The notes beneath the pieces were generated by a model. That model was not told the DNA's origin, made no database searches, and saw nothing but the letters and a program-made list of their open reading frames with translations. From assembly GCA_002104905.1 (NCBI GenBank), contig MCFE01000006.1:62001-126000 (forward strand): a stretch of DNA of 64,000 nt. The letters are read 5' to 3'. Source of the stretch: Basidiobolus meristosporus CBS 931.73. Lineage: Eukaryota; Basidiobolomycota; Basidiobolomycetes; Basidiobolales; Basidiobolaceae. The translations under genes were made by a program, and so were the position numbers. Of the stretch, positions 11,135-21,918 are shown one piece after another (position 1 is the first letter of the stretch; each line of letters begins with the position of its first letter).

Positions 11135-12947
11135 ATGGCAGGAAGTGAAACAGCCGTTTTACAGACTGAAAGCAGCGTTTCAAGTAGCAAATAAAGTGAC
11201 TGAACCGAATATTTGAGATTTGACTCAAGCTCTACTGCTTATCAATTATATATATATATGTTCCACACATGTAGGAAGCGAAAACAGTAGTGTCTGGTAG
11301 AATCCATCTCTAAGTTCTTGCTCTCCTCAACAGAAAATACGTCATTAGAATTATGATTACAAAGGAAAATATTTGATACTGTATAGCTAATAGCCACTCC
11401 TGTCAGATCTCGTAACTTAATCACGATTTAGGTACACTGTGACGTTGATAGAGTGCAATAATACACCGGTGCTTCCCGATAAGTAGCGAACAGTCAAAAA
11501 GGAGTAGGGGTAGTGGAGTAACAAATTCCTCCCTACACCTGTTCTATAATTTTGGATGGAGCAGCATTGTTGTTGCATGTCTGACAATAATAAATTAATA
11601 GGAAACTCATTATATTACTATTAAGGACATCGAATCAAGATACTGTTTGGTTTGGAACTATGAGCTCGTTGGTTGGAATACCGCTCAACAGACAAGTGAT
11701 ATTTCTGGGTATCAAGCTATGACTATTGGATATCAGCCAGGTTTCGGACAATGATACGAGGACTTACCCTGATTGGACACTATGATTATTCACTAGGGTA
11801 CTTCTTGAATCATGTACAGGTATATCAGGATTGTTTGTATACTTGCCATAATAAGAAGACTGCAATTCGGTTTTAAATGGAGAGCAAGATGATGATATAT
11901 AGATCTAATTATATGAATAGGTAGGGATGCCATCGATAGCTAATCCAATTGACGTCTCATATATTTCTTTACAGTGTAATTGAGGAAAGTCAATTCTTGG
12001 ACGCAAAGTATGAAATTTATAGTATATATATTCCGAAGCTCATGGCTTACCAGTGGTAATAGATAGATTTCTAGCCTATATCACATATATACCTTAGCCA
12101 AATATGTTGGTACCAACTCCTTCAAAAGGCATGTAACATCGCTTTGAGGGAGTTCAAGTGTACTCCAAGCCTTAGTTTATGGGGATTTCTACAATAGCAG
12201 TGACCAATACATATATATATATGTGATCCGAAGTACACCATGATCGCACCGATATAATTACTGGATCCGGAGGACCTCCCTTTTGTGGTTGAAAGGGTTA
12301 TTAAAACGTTCACACATCAATATAAAAACAAAGAAATGATTGATCAAATCCAGGTATAGCTATACGCAAAAATTCAAACTAAATTCAGGGTAACAACTCG
12401 TGCAATGTCTAGTACTTCCTTTCAACCTAGGGGAAATCAAAGCTTTTCATAATGGTCTGTATAAATACAAAAATTGATCGATTTCTGAACTCATCTTATA
12501 TTTTGCTTATATCCTACTCATATTTCAATTCGTACGGCGTTTGGCTTTATTATTTTACTTCCTCCTTTCTCATTTCAAGTTTGTTTTCGTTTACTGATTC
12601 TAGTAGCTGGGATTAACGCAAACACCGGAGTCAAGAAAGAGTACGAGGCATAGAGATCATAATTCCAATCGCCTTATAATACTTCCCTACCACGTATCGT
12701 CTCCTAGGCTGTCCAACATTGAGACGAAATCTATTAGTATTGTTACCTTTTCGTTGCTTTCAGTATCTCATTCCTGTGGTAGTTGATCTACCAGCTCACT
12801 CACACAATTTATTACCTCTGCCTTGATGGTAGACAATTTCTTAATTCCTAATTTCTGCTAATTATTTACTTAATTAATATTTTCTATTGTTGTCACCTTT
12901 TTGATATACGTTTCGCGTTTTTCTATTCTATTTGACCTTCATAAGTA
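11135..12947. other. Divergent intergenic region, ThrE-like / G-alpha
   Basis: About 1.8 kb with no supported gene. Short minus frames (11242-11424, 12122-12313) carry no recognisable motif. An alternating AT tract lies near 12208-12223. The last 500 bp before the G-alpha ATG are pyrimidine-rich and probably hold its promoter and 5' leader. Confidence 0.5.
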
Positions 12948-14590
12948 ATGGGCATCTGTTTATCACAAGAGGAAAAGGAGGCTCGTGGAAGAAGTTTGAC
13001 CATCGACAGAATCATTGAACACGATAATCGAAGATCCAACAAAGAATGCAAAATTCTCTTATTGGGTTAGTGATATATTTAATATCAATGCTGAGTTTGG
13101 AATGCGCCTTTTTACCTTTCGATGATACTTCAGGGAGTGGGGAATCTGGCAAGTCGACGATTGTTAAGCAGATGAAGATTATACATCAAAATGGATATAC
13201 GTCGGAGGAATTATCTTTATTCAAGGCTACAATTTTCAAGAACTTGATAGATTCCGCGCAAAATCTCGTCCTGGCGATGAACAAATTGCAACTTGAGCCC
13301 TTTGAGCCCAAAAATAAGGTATCTATTCATATTTCGTGCACATATGGAAAGGGACATCAAACATTAATTACATTTCTTGTACTTGGAAATAGGAATATGC
13401 CAATATCATTCTTAATGTGAGGTATGAAGGAGGGTATGCGATGAAGCTGACACCAGAGTTCGTTGATGCTACGGACTCTCTTTGGAAAGACCCGATCATC
13501 CCCAGTTTATTAGAGAAGCATAGAGAATTTTATCTAATGGACTCAGCTCCGTAGTAAGTAGAATTTTTTCTTACCGTTTATTCCAATTGCAGTAAATAAT
13601 CTTCCCAGTTTTTTTACTCATGTAAAACGTATTGGCTCTCGAAATTACATACCTAACGAAGCAGATGTCTTAAGAGCTCGGTCAAAAACGACTGGTATCA
13701 TCGAAACCAGATTCAACATGGGCCAGCTTAGTATACAGTCGGTTTTTGAAAGGTCATTTCAGCTTTTCCAGCAGCATTAACTCTTATATCTTTGCAGTAT
13801 GTTTGATGTTGGTGGACAACGCTCAGAACGAAAAAAGTGGATCCATTGCTTTGAAGGCGTGACATCAATTATTTTCTGTGTCGCACTCAGTGAATATGAT
13901 CAAGTTCTCTTGGAAGAATCAGGACAGGTATATCTGACAGGGATGTATCTTCTACTATAATGACTTATTGTTAACTGGAATCAATCTCCTAGAACCGTAT
14001 GACAGAAAGTCTTGAATTATTCGAGTCCATTGTGAACAGCAGATGGTTTTTACGTACCTCTGTCATCTTCTTCCTAAACAAAATCGACCTGTTTCGCGAG
14101 AAACTTCCCCGTGTCCCACTCTCAAATTATTTCCCTGAATATACTGGTATGCAATTATTCTTCGCTTATAGTACTGGCTAAGCTAACAACATAGCGTAGG
14201 GGGCCCAGATATCACCAAAGCAGCCAAGTATATTCTATGGAGATTTACGCAGACCAATCGAGCAAAACTCAACATTTACCCACAGTAAGTACGAAAATCA
14301 AATCATCATTCATTCCTTTGCTAATTTATTTTATTTCTCTAGCCTGACACAGGCGACTGACACGTCTAAGGTTTGTTGAAAATGAACATTTATATTTCTC
14401 TTTCAGCCATATATTCAATGACGACTATTTATCACTTATACGGGGATTCTAGATAAAGTAAATGACACCGGGTATTATTATCTGCTAGCACCGGCTTATT
14501 TACCCATTGTTGATTATGTATAGGCTTGTGTTTGCTGCTGTAAAGGAGACTATACTGCAGAACGCTCTGAAGGATAGCGGGATTTTGTGA
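12948..14590 (+). CDS. Heterotrimeric G protein alpha subunit, class III (GNA-3/Gpa2-like)
   Basis: GTP-binding alpha subunit coupling 7TM receptors to effectors; class III members usually act in nutrient sensing through cAMP. About 354 residues in ten exons, several very short. MGICLS gives Gly2 for myristoylation and Cys4 for palmitoylation. The P-loop GSGESGKST is split by an intron after LLLG. Switch I is RARSKTTGI (toxin-site Arg present), switch [15 protein letters not shown] (catalytic Gln present), and the base-binding motifs are FLNKID and TQATDT. The C-terminus ALKDSGIL has Ser, not Cys, four residues from the end, so it lacks the pertussis-toxin acceptor. Near the end a 28-nt exon (14343-14370), a 5-nt microexon (14453-14457) and the last exon (14524-14590) join to [16 protein letters not shown]. 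It is convergent with the RGS gene 1.9 kb away. Confidence 0.97.
14453..14457 (+). other. 5-nt microexon (ATAAA) of G-alpha
   Basis: A tiny exon flanked by CTAG on the left and GTAAATG on the right. Exon 14343-14370 ends with AAG in phase 0 and the last exon starts G-CTT-GTG. Inserting ATAAA gives Lys-Ile-Lys-Leu-Val-Phe, the length expected for class III G-alpha proteins. Using the longer exon to 14476 introduces a stop, and direct joining shifts the frame. Confidence 0.82.
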
Positions 14591-15154
14591 TGCTCACCAG
14601 CTGTATTTTTCCAATACAACCAAGAGACAATATTTCATAAGCATATGTATATCTACTTGGAACATCACCTGCACCATTATGGAATCAATGTACATCGAAT
14701 ACTGGATCACCAATTCCTCGCTTGTAGCAAATTTATTCAAGCGCGACAAGTAATAGAATTATGCTTAATATCTATAAACATATCATTCTAGACTGGGGTT
14801 CAGTTGAAGTCTGTTGGCCAAATCAACTCCGGGTCTTTTCATATACATATATATGTCCATTTCGCATCGGCTACAGTCTTCCAGGAATCGCTGCGATCCA
14901 GATCAATGCCAGAATTTGAAGTAACATATATTGCATATTAGCTTGGCAAATTGCCGAATGATATCGATGATGAAACATTATCGTAATCATCGACAAATAC
15001 CAATAACCGTGACTGCTTACATAACTGAAATGACATTTGGCGCAATAAAACCAAGAAAGATATAGGAAGCAAAAAAAATCCGTCTTGACCTCGCATTTTA
15101 TCTCCATATAACATTAAACCCTACCCACCTTTTCGTTCTAAACAATCTTGCGCA
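14591..15154. other. Intergenic spacer
   Basis: About 560 bp between G-alpha and a small membrane-protein gene. A minus open frame (14871-15107) begins with several hydrophobic and Cys-rich stretches but lacks any family signal. Nothing was recognised. Confidence 0.4.
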
Positions 15155-15527
15155 ATGCTCAAAGGGAAGAAGCCTGAACGCCAATTTACTCCACCGCCTT
15201 CGTGTAAGTCAAAACCTCAAACATACCAGCTTTGTGCAAACAAGCCTAATCCTATTGAAAGATGATCAAGCAACCTCTAGTTATGTACATCCTTCGCATT
15301 CTGTTGCAGTTCAAATAGAAACTGAGAATCAGCCCATTCTACCTGGTTCTAGAGGAAATTACCAAGGAGTAAGCGCTGCTAGCACAACTAACCATATACG
15401 TCAGCGTAGAAGTGGGCATTGCTGTGGGTTTAATTGCCATATCATCCTTTGGACTATAGTTGTCTTCATTATCGGTCTATTTATATTGAATGTAGGTGGT
15501 TATCCCCCAAGTGCCAACGGTATTTAG
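15155..15527 (+). CDS. Small single-pass membrane protein with PPPSY motif
   Basis: I do not recognise a family. Exon 1 (15155-15203) encodes MLKGKKPERQFTPPPS. A GT-AG intron (15204-15261) joins it to an exon from 15262 and restores PPPSYDQATSS, a PPxY-type ligand for WW domains such as those of Rsp5/Nedd4 ubiquitin ligases. A polar stretch is followed by CCGFNC and one hydrophobic helix, IILWTIVVFIIGLFIL, near the C-terminus. The likely topology is cytosolic N-terminus with a tail anchor. As read it has about 105 residues and ends at 15527; an alternative donor at the GTAGGT after LFILN could extend it. A role as a ubiquitin-ligase adaptor is only an inference from the motif. Confidence 0.6.
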
Positions 15528-16523
15528 AAATTTACCTATTTACTCAAGGAGTACATCGACCAGGAGTGGGAAAGTATACTGACGTAGAAGTAGTGCACAA
15601 ATATACTTCAAGTGACCGTATTAACGGGCAAGATAGAATGGCGCTTTACTACTATCAGATTTATTCCCTGTTACTCGCAATCAACCTTGTTTACCAATTT
15701 GAAAGATGTACTTCAAAGTAGCTTCAGGCGTTACCATTAGAGCGTATTGATAACCCACAGCGATTGTGTAGCTTTAAGAACCATGATAATAAACAACATG
15801 GTACTGCATATAGTGAATTTGCACGTGCGACTAGGGTATCTCTTGGACTATTTCGCAGAGTTATTGTTGTTGCATAGTCCAACTAGTTGCCTTTCGCTCT
15901 CGAGTCATCATAGCCTGCTTTTGAAGCAACCTTCTCTCCAAGCCACAAAGAAGACAGTCGGTTCATTTGATCACATGATATTGTGATGTGGGGACTTCCG
16001 GGAGCTGTGACCGTCATGTCGTTGTGAACCCTTTCGAAAACCTCTGTAACACCAAATAGTTTCTGGAAAGATGGTGGCATCACACACAACCCAAATCCAT
16101 GAACATAGAAGCTGTTTCAGAATAGAGCTTATGAAATTACGTTTTTCTTTTACGAAGGGAGATGTAACACCCATTAATTAACATTTCTGTGATGGCATGT
16201 GACGTCACTGCTACAATTACAGTAAGTCGTTTTCAATTCCTGGTTTAAGGATGTTTCTCCGTTTAGTGCAGATCGGGCTACACCTGAGCTTGAAGTGGTA
16301 TTTGAAAATGGTGGACTTTAATGCAGAGGAAAACGAGGCGTGAAGCACAAGCAATAGTAGGTTACAAAACTGGAGAAGTGCAATAACTGATGAAAGAATG
16401 AGGGAAAATAAACTTCGGGCTTGGGCATGTACAGATAGTTGAACAAAAAATATAGGCAGATGATCTAACGATTAGGAGGCTTAGAGATGTGGCGAGAACA
16501 TTCCCAATAGTTATCCTATATTG
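15528..16523. other. Intergenic spacer
   Basis: About 1 kb between the small membrane-protein gene and the 3' end of the RGS gene. It contains only short overlapping frames on both strands with no family signal, and no RNA gene or repeat that I can see. Confidence 0.45.
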
Positions 16524-19500
16524 TCATGCACTTTGGGTCAGGGAATTTCTACTGTCGGAGCTCGGCATTGATCGTAGCGACCGGAAGGTGGTCGAACGAG
16601 AGATACTGGTTTTGCGAGCCAGGCGCTTTATAAAGCTATGCTGAGAGCAGTTATGAGGACTTATGCGGTGTAATTCTTGAACTTCCCGTCGTAGCTGCTC
16701 TAGATCTTTTTTCATCGCATCTCGCACAATTTCCTCCGACATGTCTGCTGGATCAAAATTACAGGCATTCAGATATTGTCCAAAAAGCTCGCTGTTTTCG
16801 CTTGCATCATAAACGTTTTCAACTGCAAAGTGGTGGCGTAAAAATATGTTCTGAGTAATTAATGAATCTAAGCCAAGATCGTTGCCAAAGAACCGGCGTA
16901 GTTTCGTTAGCTTTCTCTGGCGGGTTGCTTTGTCGACCTCAAGAGTATCGCTGGTACCCTCGAAGGGCTCGCGCTCATTAAAATTGTACATCGAATAGGA
17001 ATCTGATCCATCTGTCGATTCGTCGTTCATATCCGATAATACTTCTAGGTATAGCATCATATCTTCCACTGAGCTCTCGGAGTCCAATATGTGAGATAAA
17101 ATAGAGGATCGACATTGATATGAAAGTTCCATATCTTTGTTTACAGTGAGGTATTCTTTAGGCGGGTGGTGACCGAATACTTTCTCAAGCTTGTTGGCCT
17201 TCTTTAGCTGTAATTTGCGAATCTCTGGAGGCATTGGCCTGGCGTTTCGCTGGATCAATGCCTCTCTTCGACTGTCAGTCCCTATGGATCCATTCTCAAT
17301 TTCGTTGGATGAAGGATAGACACCTAAAAGTTGATACAGTTTCACCAATTTTTTTCGCTTGATCTCTTTCGAGTTGCGACTGATGTTGCTTCTTTCGACC
17401 GAATGGTCCTTTATCTCCTCGATTGGCGATTCGTAATAACTGATCGAACTATCCGCCTGCTTTTCAGTTAACTTGTGGGCTATTGTCGGGTTTGTTAATG
17501 ATTTAGATACTAGTTGTTCGTCCATGGGCTCTCCGAAAAGTAAATTCAATTTGCGTGTTCGCTTTGTCAAGAGACGACGTTCCTCCGGGGAAAGGTCATT
17601 ATAGGTAACCATAGGGCATAAGGAGATGGTTTTTTCTGGTTCGAAGCAATTGCTGACTTCAAGGTTTTCCGAAGAGCCAAGTAGATTTTGATGAGCCAAC
17701 TCGGTAGTAGAGAGTTTTTTCCCAAAGAATCCTTCGAGCTTCTCCAGCTTTTCGATCTTTTTCTTTTTCAGCATCTCTTTGTCAGAGTTGACTATGGTGT
17801 TTATGTTTTGAGGATTCTCGGTGAAAGTAGGTGGCAAGGAGCCCGGTGAGAACACTGACTCGTCAATCATTCTTTGGATAACCTCTTTTTCGAACGACCT
17901 TCGACCCAGAATCTTGGCCAGCTTCTTTTTCAACAGTAGTTTTTTGCTAGTATGGTCCAGGCTTGCATATTTGGATGTGAAGTATGGGTGTGGATCAAGC
18001 GGTGGAAACATTTGATTCATGATCTGATGAAGAATGCTTTCTCTTTCCTCCGGAACATCCTTCATATCTATCTTTGCTCCGTGGTATCTGTGGATAACCT
18101 CCATTACGTTGGCTACGGTATTTATATCGAACTGTAGCCATCTTGTTACACACTCGCCGATATAGGCTTCTTCAAACTTCGTGGGTTCTAGAGAGTGTCG
18201 GTTAGCTTTGGTGCAAATAAATGAAGAAATTGCTAAAAGCGCTTACCAGATGCCCTCTCTTGTAGTAGCCTAGCATACAATTCGCTTACCTCGAACTGAG
18301 GTACAACGCACTGAGCCAGCATGTCAAATACATGTTCTTGAGCTTCATCAAAAATATTTATGTTGGGGACGTGTTGTGGAAATGATGTGGGCTGAGGAAT
18401 TGCCTTTCTGATTTCCTCGGGGATGTTAATTCTTAGCGGGCCATCTTGGGCAATATATACCTTGTAAAGATAATCAGCAATGACCGAAACCAACGAAGAC
18501 TTTGTACATCTATAAACCTCCACTTCCACCCAAAATAGGAAGTTTTCCAATGCATTCATTTTTAAGCAAAATTCTCTCAAATAATTCAGACCCATCTTGT
18601 TCTGGAAGATGTTATGCATTTTGGGATCCGTCGATCTCATTCTCGAAGGAACCAACACGCCGTTGGCTTTACACATATCGGTCTTTTTTGTAGAATGGTG
18701 TCTTGGAAGGGATGGGAAGGCACTTTGTTCATCCAAGTGATTGCCAGGCGATTGGGTGCTTCCGAATGGACATGACCATCTTCTTACTTCACCGGCAAAG
18801 TTCCCATCATCCAACTCTCCAAGACTTGAGTGGTCTGTAGCATAAAATGTTGAGTTTGAGGCAGGTGAAGGTATATCAAGCAGTTCGTCCTACCTTCATA
18901 GATGTTTACTACTCGAACGAAATCATTCAAGCTCAGGATATCTCCCACTCTGTCGGTGAAATCCAACTCTACTCTGCCAAAAAAGATCGCACCACACACG
19001 AGCGGCTTAGTATTGTTTTCGTTATCTTCTTCAAGGCTTGGGTCGAATCCCAAGAGCTCAGATTCCGTCAAATCCTCCATAAGATCTTTTTCAAGAAGTT
19101 GCTTGAGACTTTGATTGGACTCCTTAACGTAATCCAGGCTGTTTGTAAGTTGTGGTGAATTCGAGTAATTGAAAGCATATTCAGCCTCGATTAGCCTAGC
19201 TAACTCTTCCACAGTGCTTGAGCGAGCTATGGTCACGGGGAAGTACCGCTGCGACGTGACAAACACGATCACCTTGATGTAGGACTCAATATGCTCAAAG
19301 GTCCTCTGATTACGGGCTGCCTGAATCTCGGAGCGTCGTGGCTGACGAGTGAATTGTTTCAAACGAGGGATGTCATGTTCAACACTCGGAAAATAAGAGT
19401 ATCTGTGACAACGAAGGTTTGGACTAGCAGCAGAAAATTGTTGCATTGGACAAGGGCTGGCTACGCTTGTGGGAGACTGCTCAAAGGAAAAGATCTCTCT

Positions 19501-19554
19501 ACTACAGGGTAATGACTCGAGGGAGGAAAGGATTATTGAAGGTGGGTGGAGCAA
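16524..19554 (-). CDS. RGS-domain protein with ubiquitin-like N-terminus and six KLxKLxxFFG motifs
   Basis: Predicted regulator of G-protein signalling that speeds GTP hydrolysis by G-alpha. Three exons, 18894-19554, 18247-18834 and 16524-18187, with two 59-nt introns, give 970 residues. Residues about 95-220 look like a ubiquitin-like fold (IKVIVFVTSQRYFPVTI ... DILSLNDFVRVV). The RGS domain spans about 294-445 and is itself interrupted by the second intron. The C-terminal half, about 500-900, is charged and holds six spaced copies of a short helix ending in FG or LG: KKLAKILG, KLEKLEGFFG, RKLNLLFG, KLVKLYQLLG, ANKLEKVFG and KLTKLRRFFG. The tail is Ser/Arg-rich. It lies convergent with G-alpha. 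The RGS assignment is firm; the motif's role is unknown. Confidence 0.9.
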
Positions 19555-21492
19555 TCTGTGGGAGGGTCTAGAGTTTGATTAGATGCTCTAATCCCCGGCC
19601 GTATGGTGCGTTTTAAAGTCGGTAAAATAGGGGCTGTGGAAGAAAATTTCATCGATTACCAATTGTGCTTTAGCAGCTTTGGTGTTTCTTAGACAGTGCC
19701 TGGGACTTTGATCATTATTTCTCGGCTGGCCAGCATCAACTCAGTGATGGATTGGCCTAAGGCGAAACACTTTTCACGCTGAAAGCAATCCCCTATCTCA
19801 AAAATCCTGGTTGGCCAAGGACTGAACTAGTCGTTTGCAATTAACCGCCCTGTATCCAGCATTGTGAATAACTTGGATGATCTGCTGCTACGGTTGGATT
19901 GATATTCATACCACCACAGTGAAACCGTCTCTGGTGATCCAACATCACCCACTGGACAGTGGAAAGCACTAGCTTCCTTTGGGGCGATTCAGAGGCAGTC
20001 ACAGAAGGGGGCTTCAACCGAATCAGCTCTTGGTGATAGACGTTCCCAGATAGCACCGTCGCTGGCTATGGATAATGGTGCACTAGCAAATAAACATTAC
20101 ATGCAGGTCAGTCTACCAAAGTTATCGACAAGCACTTGTATTTACCTCAAGATGGTAAGTTTTGATTGAATTTGGGATTAGCCTCCTTGAGATATCATAT
20201 AATACTTGAGTGGAAGGGTAAATATATTACAGTTGGTTGAGCGCAGCAACTGGTTGTCGTTTGAATCAGTGTATCACTTCATTTCGATCGCCGTAGATTC
20301 CATCCCCCTATTAGGCACACACTACTACCACTCCTGCGTGATCTCTTTCCCAAAATAAATCATACGAAAATCATTTTGTTGATGATGAATGGTTTCAATA
20401 GACCTCGGACCATTAGACGAAGCAGCAATGAAAAGCGATTGTTCATCCCTAGTATTACAGGTTCAAATGCATGGATTCCTGGCATCTTAGTGGACATCGG
20501 CGATATCGAATTCTATTCTTGCAATGACTTGAAATATTAAGGCCATATAAATCATATCGATATTTACCGAATTCAATCATCTTGTTACGGGATGTCAACA
20601 CAGTGTCAGTGGTAACTACGGTCGATGATCCTAATAGACTAAAGCTAATAATTTATCATCAGTATATAGTCCAGGCGAGAAAGAACTCAATCTCTGCACG
20701 TAGCAGCAGGAGGTGTATGATGGATAAAACACCTAAATGATTACATAATGATGTCAGGTGCTCGAACAACTCCCTGAACATCGATGCTACAACCAATGTT
20801 CTGATCTAGATATCCACTGCCTTTAGCTCCAGTAACGTAGCATTCAACGATAATAAATCCTCTCTAGGTAATCAGTGACTACATCAAGTATAGGACTACT
20901 CATATGATATAGGTCAATGGCTAGCGAATATCGCATTTAGCCATTCGAGGCTTTGTCATGATCCTTACGCGTTACCTTGTTTGAGTCATTCCAAGAGATG
21001 GTTGGTGAATAAGATGGGCAAAAGAAAGGCTGACTTGGTAAATCCCGGCCCTCAAAATTTCATTTGGATGCGACTTATCGGATACCGATGTGTTCAATGA
21101 TCGAGAGCCTCACTAGAATGTCGGTCTATTCATTGGCGAGTAGTGCATGGTTTTGTATCCAACTACGATCATTGAGCAATGATGCACTGGGTTGCTTACA
21201 GTAAATAATCATTGGTGAATGTATTCCGCAATAGAAGCCTGTCACCCGTGAGCTCTCAATACTTACAGTGCTTCATACTGAATGATGTCTACTATATGCT
21301 TTTCACTACTTTATTCTGTACCGATTTGTAATGAGTACTCATGGCGGGTTGGAAGCGCTCATATATGCCTGATTAAAGGGATAGCGCCATGTAACAATGC
21401 TATCATTTGTCTATCCACACTACGTATGTATGTATCCGACGGGCAAGTAGCAGATAGAGTCTAGTTTGAATATTGCCGTAATCCGGGTTATA
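19555..21492. other. Gene-poor stretch upstream of RGS gene
   Basis: About 1.9 kb. The first few hundred bases should hold the RGS promoter. A minus frame at 19841-20056 (71 codons) has no recognisable domain. I saw no repeat, RNA gene or transposon signature. Confidence 0.4.
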
Positions 21493-21918
21493 TTATTTTG
21501 AACCTTGGCAATATTTTTTGGGAATGAATCTGCTCCACGTACGTAGAGCCACTCGCTGGAAATACGGACGCCTCCCAAATAGAGTACCCACTGTGACTAG
21601 GATACACGAATAGAGTGGAAGAGTAATAATCAAATGAGCGCCCCGATAGGACCACGGACCATGCCTCAGTGTTCCTTCAACGCCAAGCACACTCTTCAGA
21701 ATTGGTCGCGCGATCTTCATAGTGCTGGAGCCAGTTATCGCAAATACAGTCATAATTATGCTCCATTCTTTCCACCAAGGCCAACTCCATCGGACAAGAT
21801 CTCTTCCTTCGGGAGAAATGGTGAACTTCGGAGTAGAATGCTTGATGTTTGAGGTAGACGGAGGTAGTGCAGTAGAATGTGCAGAAGTAGAAGTATGCAT
21901 TATGAGAGAATGTAACAA
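21493..21918 (-). CDS. DUF6787-like small membrane protein
   Basis: Intronless 141-residue protein. After a Ser/Thr-rich N-terminus it reads WPWWKEWSIIMTVFAITGSS, then an Arg/Lys turn (MKIARPILKSVLGVEG), HGPWSYRGAHLIITLPLYS and a helix LVTVGTLFGRRPYF. This Trp-rich start, GPWSYR core and GTLFGR turn resemble the uncharacterised DUF6787 family as I remember it. Two membrane helices are likely. The basic, Ser/Thr-rich N-terminus could suit organelle import, but that is an inference. It stands alone in a gene-poor region. The start at 21918 is the only upstream ATG that includes the conserved part without a stop; a later start is possible. Confidence 0.65.
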   Translation of the reverse strand: MLHSLIMHTSTSAHSTALPPSTSNIKHSTPKFTISPEGRDLVRWSWPWWKEWSIIMTVFAITGSSTMKIARPILKSVLGVEGTLRHGPWSYRGAHLIITLPLYSCILVTVGTLFGRRPYFQRVALRTWSRFIPKKYCQGSK

